Source: Bacteroidales bacterium (GTDB lineage: Bacteria > Bacteroidota > Bacteroidia > Bacteroidales > ML635J-15). From it: DNA of 48,104 nt. The position numbers and the translations under genes are program-made. The notes below the pieces were generated by a model. That model searched no databases. It was not told the DNA's origin and saw nothing but the letters and a program-made list of their open reading frames with translations. Within the stretch, counting starts at the first letter, position 1. Each line of letters begins with the position of its first letter. The DNA lies in assembly GCA_017994175.1 (NCBI GenBank), contig JAGOLH010000017.1, positions 1 through 48,104 of the forward strand, given 5' to 3'. This document shows positions 15,410 to 24,530 of this stretch, in pieces.

Positions 15410-16780
15410 TTATTTACCGATACAAAAATTTTTAAACACACTGCTCAACACCTCATTTGCGTTGATTTCACCGGTTATAGCTCCCAGAAAATGGATCGCA
15501 TCACGTACATCCTGTGCAAGCAAGTCTTTTGGCAACCCATCGTACAAACCTACCTGGGCCCGCAACAATGCTTCTTTCGTGTTCTGAAGTGCCTCAGCAT
15601 GACGCATACCGGTTATGATAACATCACTCTCTGCAACTTTCATTTTTTCCACGATTTGCACCAATTTTGTTTTTAGTACTTCAATATTAATTCCTGTGGT
15701 TGCCGAAATGGGGATTACCTCGAACGGCAAACAATAATTACGCTCAGGACTCAGATCGGTTTTGTTAATAAGCACTATCAAATGTTGGGCACTAATATCC
15801 ATTAGCGCTTGAATCTCGTTTGTTGACTCAATAATTTCAGCATCGGTCTGACCCGAATCGGCAACGAGTAAAATAATCTCCGACAAAGCAATTCTCTTTC
15901 GGGCTCGCTCTATCCCAATAATTTCGATTTCGTTTGATGTGTGTCGTATTCCTGCTGTATCGATAAACCGGAAGAAATAGCCATCAATAACTGCCTGCTC
16001 TTCGATAGTGTCGCGTGTGGTTCCCGGAATATTGCTGACAATAGCCCTGTCTTCATTTACCAGCATATTCAGCAACGACGACTTACCGGTATTTGGTTTT
16101 CCGGCTATGGTTACAGGGATACCATTTTTTATGGCATTCCCATACCGAAAAGTTGCCAGTAATTCCGAAATACGGGCAATGAGTACAGCTATAAGAGCAT
16201 TCAGTTGTTTCCGGTCGGCAAATTCAACGTCTTCTTCCGAAAAATCAAGCTCAAGTTCAATCAGGCTTATGAATTCGAGAAGTTTTTCCCGCAACAGGAG
16301 GATTTCGTTACTAAGCTTCCCTTTCATCTGATTTATTGCCAGCCTGTGACTTGCTTTTGCTCCCGAAGCTATCAGGTCGGCAATAGCCTCACTCTGACTA
16401 AGGTCGATTTTTCCATTCAGGAAAGCCCGTTGTGTGAACTCTCCCGGCATGGCAATTCTCGCTCCTGCGACAATAAGCATGTCGATAATTTTATGCTGTA
16501 TGTAGAGGCTTCCGTGGCAGCTTATCTCCACCATATCCTGGCCGGTGTAAGAGTATGGAGCTTTGAACCAAACAAACAGCACTTCATCGATAAGATCGCT
16601 GCCTTCAACGATGTTGCACAAATATACTTTTCGGGGGGAAAAGCCGGAAATGCGAGGTTTGTTACTTTCAATGATTTTTTGAGCAATCACCAAAGCATTG
16701 TCCCCGCTCACCCTGATCACAGCAATACCACCCTGCCCTGCTGGAGTTGAAATGGCACATATGTCAGCGTTGTCGAGCAT
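15410..16780 (-). CDS. mnmE: tRNA uridine-5-carboxymethylaminomethyl modification GTPase MnmE
   Basis: MnmE works with MnmG to make the cmnm5 modification at the wobble uridine of several tRNAs. From the ATG at 16780 (MLDNADICAISTPAGQGG) the protein has 456 residues, the normal family length; a longer frame to 16876 adds an unconserved 32-residue leader. The order is an N-terminal folate-binding domain, helical domain, and inserted G domain with GKPNTGKSS (P-loop), DTAG and NKTD. The C-terminal CIGK motif, with the essential Cys, closes the protein. It is divergent from etfB, with 107 bp and the etfB promoter between them. Confidence 0.97.
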   Translation of the reverse strand: MLDNADICAISTPAGQGGIAVIRVSGDNALVIAQKIIESNKPRISGFSPRKVYLCNIVEGSDLIDEVLFVWFKAPYSYTGQDMVEISCHGSLYIQHKIIDMLIVAGARIAMPGEFTQRAFLNGKIDLSQSEAIADLIASGAKASHRLAINQMKGKLSNEILLLREKLLEFISLIELELDFSEEDVEFADRKQLNALIAVLIARISELLATFRYGNAIKNGIPVTIAGKPNTGKSSLLNMLVNEDRAIVSNIPGTTRDTIEEQAVIDGYFFRFIDTAGIRHTSNEIEIIGIERARKRIALSEIILLVADSGQTDAEIIESTNEIQALMDISAQHLIVLINKTDLSPERNYCLPFEVIPISATTGINIEVLKTKLVQIVEKMKVAESDVIITGMRHAEALQNTKEALLRAQVGLYDGLPKDLLAQDVRDAIHFLGAITGEINANEVLSSVFKNFCIGK

Positions 16781-16840
16781 ATCTCTTACAAAGTCCAAAG
16801 GTAATGAATCGCAGCAACATAACCTCGCGTCGTGCATAAA

Positions 16841-16870
16841 TTTGCTGTTTAAAACAGTTTTATATCTTTG
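16841..16870 (+). promoter_or_regulatory. Bacteroidota-type promoter of the etfBA operon
   Basis: TTTG at 16841-16844, 18-nt spacer, TATCTTTG at 16863-16870, a full match to TTTG / TAnnTTTG. The etfB ATG at 16888 is 17 nt downstream, implying a very short leader. Confidence 0.75.
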
Positions 16871-16887
16871 CAGCATATTTTTAACCT

Positions 16888-17751
16888 ATGAAAGCATTAA
16901 AAATAGTAGTTCTGGCAAAGCAAGTACCTGACACAAGGAATGTTGGCAAAGATGCCATGAAAGCCGACGGCACAGTAAACAGGGCTGTGTTACCCGCTAT
17001 TTTCAATCCGGAAGACCTGAATGCACTTGAGCAGGCATTACAGATAAAAGATGCCCTGCCCGGTACTCACATTTGTTTACTAACCATGGGTCCGCCACGT
17101 GCTGCTGAAATAATCAGAGAAGGGCTGTTCCGTGGCATCGACGAAGGTATTTTGCTTACTGACCGTAAATTTGCAGGCAGCGATACTTTAGCAACTTCGT
17201 ATGCCCTTGCCCTTGCCGTGAAAAAACTCAATCCCGATATCATTATTGCTGGGCGTCAGGCTATTGATGGCGATACAGCCCAGGTAGGCCCACAGGTTGC
17301 CGAAAAATTAAATTTTCCTCAAATTACCTATGCCGAACAAATTTACATCCTAGGTAGTACTATCAGGGTAAAACGCCGACTTGAACACGGCAGCGAATTG
17401 GTAGAATGCCCCCTGCCCGCGCTCGTAACAGTTGGAAGCTCTGCACCTGTTTGCCGGACGCGGAATGCAAAGCTTACACTGAAATATAAACATGCAGCTA
17501 CCAATACAGAGCTTCAGGAGCAAAGCAGCGATTATTTCATGCATAATAAGCCCTATTTGAAAATTACAGAATGGGGTGTTGATGAAATTGGCGCCGACGC
17601 TGAACAACTGGGATTAAGCGGTTCTCCAACTAAAGTCAAGAAGATTGAAAATGTCGTTTTTTCGGCAAAGGACACCATTCAACTAAACGACAATTACACC
17701 GAAGTGGAATCGATGGTAAAAGATTTGATTACAAGCCATATTATCGGATAA
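16888..17751 (+). CDS. etfB: Electron transfer flavoprotein subunit beta (EtfB/FixA)
   Basis: 287 residues. Family motifs are VVLAKQVPDT at the start, FNPEDLNALEQAL near 46, and IIAGRQAIDGDTAQVGPQ near 113. The C-terminal arm (residues about 200-287) is extended relative to human ETFB. EtfB binds the subunit interface and AMP or a second FAD and carries electrons from acyl-CoA dehydrogenase. EtfA and an acyl-CoA dehydrogenase follow directly, so the three form one redox unit. Whether this Etf is bifurcating cannot be decided here. Confidence 0.95.
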   Translation: MKALKIVVLAKQVPDTRNVGKDAMKADGTVNRAVLPAIFNPEDLNALEQALQIKDALPGTHICLLTMGPPRAAEIIREGLFRGIDEGILLTDRKFAGSDTLATSYALALAVKKLNPDIIIAGRQAIDGDTAQVGPQVAEKLNFPQITYAEQIYILGSTIRVKRRLEHGSELVECPLPALVTVGSSAPVCRTRNAKLTLKYKHAATNTELQEQSSDYFMHNKPYLKITEWGVDEIGADAEQLGLSGSPTKVKKIENVVFSAKDTIQLNDNYTEVESMVKDLITSHIIG

Positions 17752-17802
17752 TACTGAAAGTTGGAAACTAAAACGAAGTTAAAATAATTAGACAAGCTTA
17801 AA

Positions 17803-18822
17803 ATGAATAATATTTGTGTGATATGTGAAACAAATGGAGGCAAAGTTGCTGAGGTCAGCCTTGAACTACTTTGTAAAGCACACGAACTTGCCGGAACTAT
17901 CGGATGCAAGGTTGAAGCAATGTTGATTGGTCACGATTTGGGACCCGCATCCACCGAATTAACCAAGTATGGTGCCGACAAGGTACTCATTGCCGACGAT
18001 GTACGGCTTAAGGTTTACCAATCGTTGCCTTATACAGCAATTGTTGTTGGAGTTCTTAAAGAAACACAACCCGTAATTGCATTGCTGGGGGCTACAAATG
18101 CAGGGAGAGATTTGGGTCCAAGGGTTTCTTCCGCATTGCACAGCGGACTAACAGCCGATTGCACCGACCTTCAGATTGGTGAACATTACGAGAAAAAAAA
18201 CGATACGACCTACCGAAATCTGTTGTACCAGATACGTCCCGCGTTCGGTGGAAACATTATAGCCACCATCATCAACCCTGACCACCGGCCACAGATGGCT
18301 ACTGTTCGCGAAGGAGTTATGAAAAAACAAATTTTCAGCGGAAGAAAACCTAGCGAAATAGTTGGCCTTGACGTTAATAAATATTTGCACGACAGCGACT
18401 TTGTCGTAAAAATCATTGAAAGAAGCATCGAAGAATCAAAAACCGACATTAAATCGGCGCCTGTACTGATTTCGGGAGGGTATGGTGTCGGGTCGAAAGA
18501 GAACTTTGCTTTGCTTTTTGAACTTGCTGAATTACTAGGGGGAGAAGTATCAGGGTCAAGAGCAGCTGTTGATGCAGGTTTTATTTCGCACGACAGGCAA
18601 GTTGGGCAAACCGGCGTAACCGTCCGCCCAAAACTATATATTGCCTGCGGTATCAGTGGGCAAGTGCAGCATACTGCCGGTATGAATCAGTCGGCAATGA
18701 TCATTTCAATCAATAACGACCCGAATGCGCCTATCAACGAAATTGCCGATTATGTAATTACCGGTGATCTGAATTCAGTGATTCCTAAAATAATTGAAGC
18801 ATATAAAAAGAACAAAAAATAA
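17803..18822 (+). CDS. etfA: Electron transfer flavoprotein subunit alpha (EtfA/FixB)
   Basis: 339 residues. The N-terminal domain carries LLGATNAGRDLGPRVSSAL near residue 88. The C-terminal FAD domain shows GGYGVGSKENF (about 224-234), LGGEVSGSRAAVDAG, QVGQTG and CGISGQVQHTAGM, the classical FAD-binding run. It pairs with EtfB encoded 51 nt upstream. The acyl-CoA dehydrogenase starts 4 nt after the stop. No iron-sulfur extension is present. Confidence 0.95.
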   Translation: MNNICVICETNGGKVAEVSLELLCKAHELAGTIGCKVEAMLIGHDLGPASTELTKYGADKVLIADDVRLKVYQSLPYTAIVVGVLKETQPVIALLGATNAGRDLGPRVSSALHSGLTADCTDLQIGEHYEKKNDTTYRNLLYQIRPAFGGNIIATIINPDHRPQMATVREGVMKKQIFSGRKPSEIVGLDVNKYLHDSDFVVKIIERSIEESKTDIKSAPVLISGGYGVGSKENFALLFELAELLGGEVSGSRAAVDAGFISHDRQVGQTGVTVRPKLYIACGISGQVQHTAGMNQSAMIISINNDPNAPINEIADYVITGDLNSVIPKIIEAYKKNKK

Positions 18823-18826
18823 TGCT

Positions 18827-20533
18827 ATGGCTAACTTTTTTTTCGACAATAAAAACCTTGAGTTTCACCTTCATCACCCATTGATGAAGAAAATAGTTCC
18901 GCTTAAAGAAGCGAACTACCGTGACTATGGTATATACGACGATGCCCCTGCCGATTACGAAGATTGCATGGACAGTTATGAAAAAGTGCTGGAAATAATA
19001 GGAGAAATATGCGGCGAAATCATTGCCCCGAATGCCGATGACGTCGACAAGGAAGGTCCGGTGGTTGAAAACGGCAGGGTAATATATGCTAAAGGAACAG
19101 CCCAAAATCATGAAGCGCTAACTAAAGCCGGTGTTGTTGGTATGGCATTACCGCGTAAATTTAAGGGGTTGAATTTTTCGATGGTACCCTATGTGATGGC
19201 TGCTGAACTGGTTTCGAGAGCTGATGCGGGTTTTGCCAATATCTGGGGATTGCAGGACTGCGGCGAAACATTGCTAGAATTTGCCTCCGACGACATTAAA
19301 AACAAATATCTCCCGATGTTTAATGAGGGCGCCACAGCCTCGATGGATCTCACGGAACCTGACGCCGGCTCTGATCTTCAAGCAGTGCGACTGAAAGCTC
19401 ACTTCGACGAAAAGAGTCAGCAGTGGTTGCTGAACGGTGTAAAGCGATTTATAACCAATGGGGATGCTGAAATAGCCCTTGTGCTTGCGCGCTCCGAAGA
19501 AGGTACTGTCGATGGCAGGGGACTTTCGCTGTTTGTTTACGATAAAAACGATAATGCCGTTACGGTAAGGCGCATTGAACACAAACTTGGAATTGTGGGC
19601 TCTCCCACTTGCGAGCTGGTTTTCCATAATGCACCCGCACAATTGGTTGGCGAAAGGAAACTCGGACTGATAAAATATGTAATGTCGCTGATGAACGGGG
19701 CAAGGCTCGGAGTTGCCGCACAGTCGGTAGGCATTGCCGAAGCCGCTTACCGTGAAGCTGTGAAATATGCATCTGAACGTAAACAGTTCGGAAAGCTTAT
19801 CAACAGTTTTCCAGCAGTGTACGAAATGCTTAAAATGATGCAGGTAAATATCTTTGCAATTAGAAGCCTATTGTACGAAACAACACGTTTTGTAGATATG
19901 TACAAATGCTATCAGTTCCTTGCAGAAGAGCGCAAGCTCGAAAAGGAAGAAATTTCAGACCAAAAAAAATACAACCGGCTTGCTGATGTATTTACTCCTC
20001 TGGTTAAACTCGTTTCAAGCGAATATGCCAATCAGATAGCTTATGATAGCTTGCAGATACATGGCGGGACTGGCTATATGAAGGATTTCCCAATCGAGCG
20101 CATTTACCGCGACGCGCGCATCACATCCATTTACGAAGGCACTACTCAACTGCAGGTTGTGGCAGCTATCAGGGGTGTAAATACTGGTACATTTCTGTCG
20201 CAGATTAATGAATATGCTTCAATAGAAGTGAAACCTGAGCATGAATATCTAAAATTTCACCTCGAAGAAATGACCCAAACTTTTCGCGAAGCTCAGGAAA
20301 AAGTTAATTCAGCAGGTAATCTTGAGTTTCTCGATTTTCATGCCCGTCGGCTGGTTGAAATGTGTGGAAATATAATCATGGGCTATCTGTTGCTACATGA
20401 TGCAGAACGCGATAAAGAATATTCTCTTGCAGCCGAAATATTTATTTTGGATGCTCAATCAAAAAACAGGATGAAAGCAAATATAATAAGCAGTTTCGAC
20501 ATGCCATTGGCAAACAAATTCAAGCAATTATAG
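18827..20533 (+). CDS. Acyl-CoA dehydrogenase with C-terminal extension
   Basis: 568 residues from the ATG at 18827; the frame extends to 18794 but that would overlap etfA and add an unconserved leader. MDLTEPDAGSDLQAV near 178 is the FAD/substrate signature, and the later conserved block LQIHGGTGYMKDFPIERIYRDARITSIYEGTTQLQ, split here around 420-455, contains the catalytic Glu of YEGT. The last ~110 residues form the extra helical domain of long bacterial members. It oxidises acyl-CoA to enoyl-CoA and reduces the adjacent Etf. The substrate chain length is not readable. Tight spacing shows cotranscription with etfBA. Confidence 0.94.
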   Translation: MANFFFDNKNLEFHLHHPLMKKIVPLKEANYRDYGIYDDAPADYEDCMDSYEKVLEIIGEICGEIIAPNADDVDKEGPVVENGRVIYAKGTAQNHEALTKAGVVGMALPRKFKGLNFSMVPYVMAAELVSRADAGFANIWGLQDCGETLLEFASDDIKNKYLPMFNEGATASMDLTEPDAGSDLQAVRLKAHFDEKSQQWLLNGVKRFITNGDAEIALVLARSEEGTVDGRGLSLFVYDKNDNAVTVRRIEHKLGIVGSPTCELVFHNAPAQLVGERKLGLIKYVMSLMNGARLGVAAQSVGIAEAAYREAVKYASERKQFGKLINSFPAVYEMLKMMQVNIFAIRSLLYETTRFVDMYKCYQFLAEERKLEKEEISDQKKYNRLADVFTPLVKLVSSEYANQIAYDSLQIHGGTGYMKDFPIERIYRDARITSIYEGTTQLQVVAAIRGVNTGTFLSQINEYASIEVKPEHEYLKFHLEEMTQTFREAQEKVNSAGNLEFLDFHARRLVEMCGNIIMGYLLLHDAERDKEYSLAAEIFILDAQSKNRMKANIISSFDMPLANKFKQL

Positions 20534-20657
20534 CAGAAAAATCAATATCAAATCATTAACAGTATGTTGTTATAATTTTTATTGCAACATGGTCTTTTAT
20601 TTTCAAATTTACTTTATAGTTTTGTTACAAAATTGTTCATAACACATCACTATTGAA

Positions 20658-21674
20658 ATGATTAAGAAACTCTTTCTTGGATGTTTGATCACCCTTATTT
20701 TTTTTCAATCGGTCAATGCCCAATGGGCAGAGTGCGTTCCTGAACCTTCGGTTACCGATCCCGAAGGCGTTGGAGTGAGGTATCCATACCTGCTGCCTGT
20801 TGGTTTTAATAACGAATATTACCATACAGTGCTTACAATTATATCACCGGTTAGTGCCGAAACCTGGGGAAATTTTAGTGTTACTATCACACGCATTCAG
20901 CTTACCGAAATTACAAATATACCCGAAGGGCTTACTTGGGAAACCAATTCAGGCAATGCGGATGATTATTTGTACGGAGGTGAAAAGTATTGTCTTGTAC
21001 TGGAAGGCACCCCTAACAGCACTCCAGGCATCAGAACAGTAACGGTGTATGCCAATGCATGGATAAAACTGCTGTGGGGCTTGTTTGAAACTGCAGCTCC
21101 CGGAAATCCACAGGAAGGCGGAACCGTGAAGTATACCTTATGTAATGAGCTCAATTTGGAACTTGGCAACGACAGAACCATAACTACTAATGATGAATTT
21201 ACACTAAGTGCTGACCAAAATACCAGTTTTCATCATTACCTCTGGCAGGATTCAACCACTAATCCCACTTATACTATTCGAGGATCGGTGTTGGGAGTGG
21301 GAACGCATAAAATCAAGGTTACAGTTTCCGATACAGTTGGAACAACAGGCGTACACGACGGTGAAGTAACCCGTTGCTTTAAATCGGATAGTATCAACAT
21401 TACAGTTATCAATAGCAATGCTATAGACCTTTCTGCAACAGGGAAAATCTCCATTTTTCCCAACCCGGGTAAAGACGAAATTATAATTACCCAGATCGAT
21501 GAATTGCGGAACACAACGGTCTCCATTTTCGACATTCGAGGAGTAAAGGTGCTCGAAGTAGTGCTTGATAAACCGGAGCAGAGATTCGATATATCAAGCT
21601 TAAGTAATGGTATTTATTTTGTTAAATTCAGCAGCGACAGACTCAACGATGTTGTAAAATTCCTGAAAGAATAA
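20658..21674 (+). CDS. T9SS-secreted protein with type A sorting domain
   Basis: 338 residues. MIKKLFLGCLITLIFFQSVNA is a Sec signal peptide. The middle is beta-rich; residues about 170-250 look like an Ig/PKD-like domain (ITTNDEFTLSADQ..YLWQDSTTNPTYTI). The last ~75 residues (IFPNPGKDEIIIT, VSIFDIRGVKVLEV, FDISSLSNGIYFVKF) are a type A T9SS C-terminal sorting domain, so the protein crosses the outer membrane by the type IX system and is probably surface-attached. No enzyme motif is visible. A possible -7 element TAGTTTTG lies at 20617-20624. Confidence 0.9.
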   Translation: MIKKLFLGCLITLIFFQSVNAQWAECVPEPSVTDPEGVGVRYPYLLPVGFNNEYYHTVLTIISPVSAETWGNFSVTITRIQLTEITNIPEGLTWETNSGNADDYLYGGEKYCLVLEGTPNSTPGIRTVTVYANAWIKLLWGLFETAAPGNPQEGGTVKYTLCNELNLELGNDRTITTNDEFTLSADQNTSFHHYLWQDSTTNPTYTIRGSVLGVGTHKIKVTVSDTVGTTGVHDGEVTRCFKSDSINITVINSNAIDLSATGKISIFPNPGKDEIIITQIDELRNTTVSIFDIRGVKVLEVVLDKPEQRFDISSLSNGIYFVKFSSDRLNDVVKFLKE

Positions 21675-21706
21675 TTTATTAATAATTGCTGGATAACACC
21701 GGCAGT

Positions 21707-22636
21707 ATGAAATTCATAATATCGGTACTAAAACAGCACTTTCGTGACGATTTCTCACGAAAAGGAGTAGTTGTTTCGTTACTTATAGCAGCAATTCTAA
21801 TTCTGGCAGAAAGTGTATTTAAAGTTAATGAAAGGATAACCAATGAACATTCCTATACTTTTATCATCTATTTATGGGATTTCTTACGCAACGCGTTTGT
21901 ATATTACGGAAGTACTGCTGTATTATCTGCTACTGGCATATTCCATGTAGAAAATAAAAAACGATTTGTTGCAGTAAGCCTTGTCGGGATTATATTATTC
22001 AGCATCTACAGCGTGTTTTACGGGTATATTTACGCGGTAAGTAACGCCCCCTACCCTTGCCGGTTATGGTTGCATTCTATTTGCGAAAACATCTCCGGCA
22101 TATTCACATTGTTTCTGCCTTTATTGTTGTTTTGGTATTTTTTTCAGCGACGGGAAGTCAATGGTTTTTACGGACTTCACTTTCGTAATCTGCAATTCGT
22201 ACGATACGCCGATGTGATTCTCTTGGTTGTTATTTGCATGTTCTTTGCCATGTTTCTCCCCGGAGTTTCAGAGTATTATCCGGTACTGAACGATACCTAT
22301 TACCGAAACTGTGCAAACTATATTGGCCTATCACAATGGGTAACCGCTACGGGTTTTGAGATATCGTATCTTTTCGATTTCGTATGGATTGAGCTGTTTT
22401 TCAGGGGATTTCTGGTTTTTGGGATGGTTAAATTCCTAGGTAAGAATGTTATTCTGCCTATGATTGTATTGTATGTTGTAATACATTTCGGTAAACCACT
22501 ACCCGAAATTATATCGTCGTTTTTCGGAGGCTACCTGCTCGGTATATTAGCGTTACACACCGGTAACATTAGAACAGGTATATTACTTCATATTACATTG
22601 GCGCTTTCGGCAGAAGTTTTTGGAATGCTTCTATAA
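21707..22636 (+). CDS. CPBP-family intramembrane protein, degenerate catalytic motif
   Basis: 309 residues from the ATG at 21707; the frame to 21686 needs a TTG. About eight membrane helices. The C-terminal half resembles the CPBP (Rce1-type) protease domain: WIELFFRGFLVFGM corresponds to EExxxR, VIHFGKP to the FxxxH helix and GILLHITLA to the last His helix. The first Glu of EExxxR is Ile here, which in Rce1 is the catalytic residue, so protease activity is doubtful. It follows the T9SS gene by 32 nt and may be cotranscribed. It is convergent with the dipeptidase. Confidence 0.8.
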   Translation: MKFIISVLKQHFRDDFSRKGVVVSLLIAAILILAESVFKVNERITNEHSYTFIIYLWDFLRNAFVYYGSTAVLSATGIFHVENKKRFVAVSLVGIILFSIYSVFYGYIYAVSNAPYPCRLWLHSICENISGIFTLFLPLLLFWYFFQRREVNGFYGLHFRNLQFVRYADVILLVVICMFFAMFLPGVSEYYPVLNDTYYRNCANYIGLSQWVTATGFEISYLFDFVWIELFFRGFLVFGMVKFLGKNVILPMIVLYVVIHFGKPLPEIISSFFGGYLLGILALHTGNIRTGILLHITLALSAEVFGMLL

Positions 22637-22670
22637 AAAAGCAGCTGCCAGATTTTATACGGGCAGCTGC
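22635..22670 (-). terminator. Intrinsic terminator of the C69 dipeptidase gene
   Basis: GCAGCTGCC at 22641-22649 pairs perfectly with GGCAGCTGC at 22662-22670 around a 12-nt loop. Read on the minus strand the hairpin is followed by TTTTTT (22640-22635), 20 nt after the dipeptidase stop. The plus-strand side lacks a U-run. Confidence 0.8.
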
Positions 22671-22690
22671 ATAATTATATATGAGGTCAA

Positions 22691-24376
22691 TTAATGGGCT
22701 GGTCCAACAACTTTTAGTTTATCTTTTGTTTCGTCAACAATATTCTTCAGAAAACTATAACTATATCCGGGTTGTTTAACCGATGGTGTTACATATAAAT
22801 AATTATCAGGAACGGGGTTCTTTTCTTTTATATTGCCATCCATATATTTCACAAACAAGTCGGAATAAAGTTTTTTCCATGTTTTAAAAGTCATTTCGAC
22901 TGCAGTAACAGAGTATTGCGTAACAATATCTGTTATTTCAGCATCGCTGATACTCTTCATATTTGCGATTTTAGAGTCAATAACAGCTGTTTCTTTTGTA
23001 AATCCTTTTTCAAGGTCATACTGCAAGCCTTTGATTTCCGGGTAAATAGAATTCCATCGTGTATAAGCAAAATTTGAAACCTGATTAAAAATCCAAAATG
23101 CCGATTCATCCGAAAACTCCATCATTGAACCATTACCGTGTGCTATTGGGTAGGGCACTTTAGCAATACCGCAATAAATTGGCATATATACAGTGCAAGC
23201 TGCATCGTCGACGCTGAACCAATTGATGCAACCCACTTTGTCGGGTAGCCATGAGCGCATTTGAGCAACAAACGAAAATCCTGTTTGTTGTGTTGCAGTT
23301 GCTCTTTCATTCAAATAGGTTTGGCCGTCAACCTGCCATGTAAGCGGTCTCCATCGGTACGGACAACCAAAAGGACCGGCACCGGCATCCTTACTCATAT
23401 CGAGTTCGGTATTTTCGAGGTGATCGCGCATATAAGCCATTACATCAAGAACACCGATTTTTTTTGTAGGTTTCACCCACAAAGGCATTCTGTTGGTTGC
23501 ATATCCATTAGCACCATGCTCAATGTGCCCTTTTGCATAATCCCAATATTTGTCCATACCATCGGTAACGGAATTAAAGAACGCCCAAACCCTGATTTCG
23601 CAAAAACGTGCTGCACTGAAATCGACCGGCGCATATGTATCGCTGAAACTGAATTCTTCGTCTTTTCCCGAAAAATATTTCTTGCTTCTGGCAAAGCTTA
23701 TAACATCAGGCGAATTGAAAGTATTGGCATTCGGGTCATCCCATTTATTTTTCTTCTGATATTCAAAAGTAGTGATACGTGCCTGGTTGGCATGAGCACA
23801 AACATACCCATCAGGAACAAGGCGGGCAACCCACACAGCACCTTTGTTACCGGGTCCTTTCCCAATCATTTCGAAAATCCATACCTCATTTTTGTCGGCA
23901 ATCGAAAAGCTTTCTCCACTGCTGTAATAACCATACAAAGCAATCAGGTCGGTAATAACTTTTATTGCCTCTCTGGCTGTTTTTGAGCGTTGCAATGCTA
24001 TGTATATGAGAGATCCATAATCAAGAATAGCTGTTGTATCAACCAATTCCGGTCTTCCGCCATAGGTAGTTTCACCAATAGCAACCTGATGCTCGTTCAC
24101 ATTTCCGACCACCTGATATGTATGAGATATCTGTGGTATTTCACCCAGATATTTACCACTATCCCATTCATAAACTTTCAACATATCTCCTGCTTTGTAG
24201 TCAGCTGCAGGAAAATAATACAGCTCACCATAAAGAACGTGTGAGTCGGCAGCATAGCTGATCATTGTTGAACCATCGGTTGAGGCTCCTTTAGTTATAA
24301 GAAAGTTGGTGCATGCAAGGGCTGCATATTGCATTCCCACCATAAGCCCTAAAATTAGAATAATTGTTTTTTTCAT
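22691..24376 (-). CDS. C69-family dipeptidase, exported
   Basis: 561 residues. The signal peptide MKKTIILILGLMVGMQYAALA ends directly before Cys22-Thr-Asn-Phe, the N-terminal nucleophile exposed by processing, as in PepD-type C69 peptidases. GASTDGSTMISYAADSH near 30 and VGNVNEHQVAIGETTYGGR near 89 are family motifs. Other conserved stretches are IADKNEVWIFEMIGKGPG and CAHANQARIT. It cleaves dipeptides or short peptides in the periplasm or outside, feeding peptide catabolism. It has its own terminator and a 154-bp divergent intergenic region shared with the TlpA-type gene. Confidence 0.93.
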   Translation of the reverse strand: MKKTIILILGLMVGMQYAALACTNFLITKGASTDGSTMISYAADSHVLYGELYYFPAADYKAGDMLKVYEWDSGKYLGEIPQISHTYQVVGNVNEHQVAIGETTYGGRPELVDTTAILDYGSLIYIALQRSKTAREAIKVITDLIALYGYYSSGESFSIADKNEVWIFEMIGKGPGNKGAVWVARLVPDGYVCAHANQARITTFEYQKKNKWDDPNANTFNSPDVISFARSKKYFSGKDEEFSFSDTYAPVDFSAARFCEIRVWAFFNSVTDGMDKYWDYAKGHIEHGANGYATNRMPLWVKPTKKIGVLDVMAYMRDHLENTELDMSKDAGAGPFGCPYRWRPLTWQVDGQTYLNERATATQQTGFSFVAQMRSWLPDKVGCINWFSVDDAACTVYMPIYCGIAKVPYPIAHGNGSMMEFSDESAFWIFNQVSNFAYTRWNSIYPEIKGLQYDLEKGFTKETAVIDSKIANMKSISDAEITDIVTQYSVTAVEMTFKTWKKLYSDLFVKYMDGNIKEKNPVPDNYLYVTPSVKQPGYSYSFLKNIVDETKDKLKVVGPAH

Positions 24377-24530
24377 TTGCCGTTTTTGTTTTTATTGACA
24401 CAAAAATAAAATTATTAGGTTAATATAAAAGAAACAAAAAATATTTTATATAAAATCGTGTTTATATTTTATTTTGTCCGGTTTACCTGCTTCCAAAATT
24501 TATACCTAAATTGCAAAAAAAATATTTATT

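Noticed and set aside
16205..16750. 181-codon plus-strand ORF
   Set aside because: Antisense to the unmistakable mnmE GTPase gene.
23261..23986. 241-codon plus-strand ORF
   Set aside because: Antisense to the C69 dipeptidase, which has signal peptide, nucleophile Cys and terminator.
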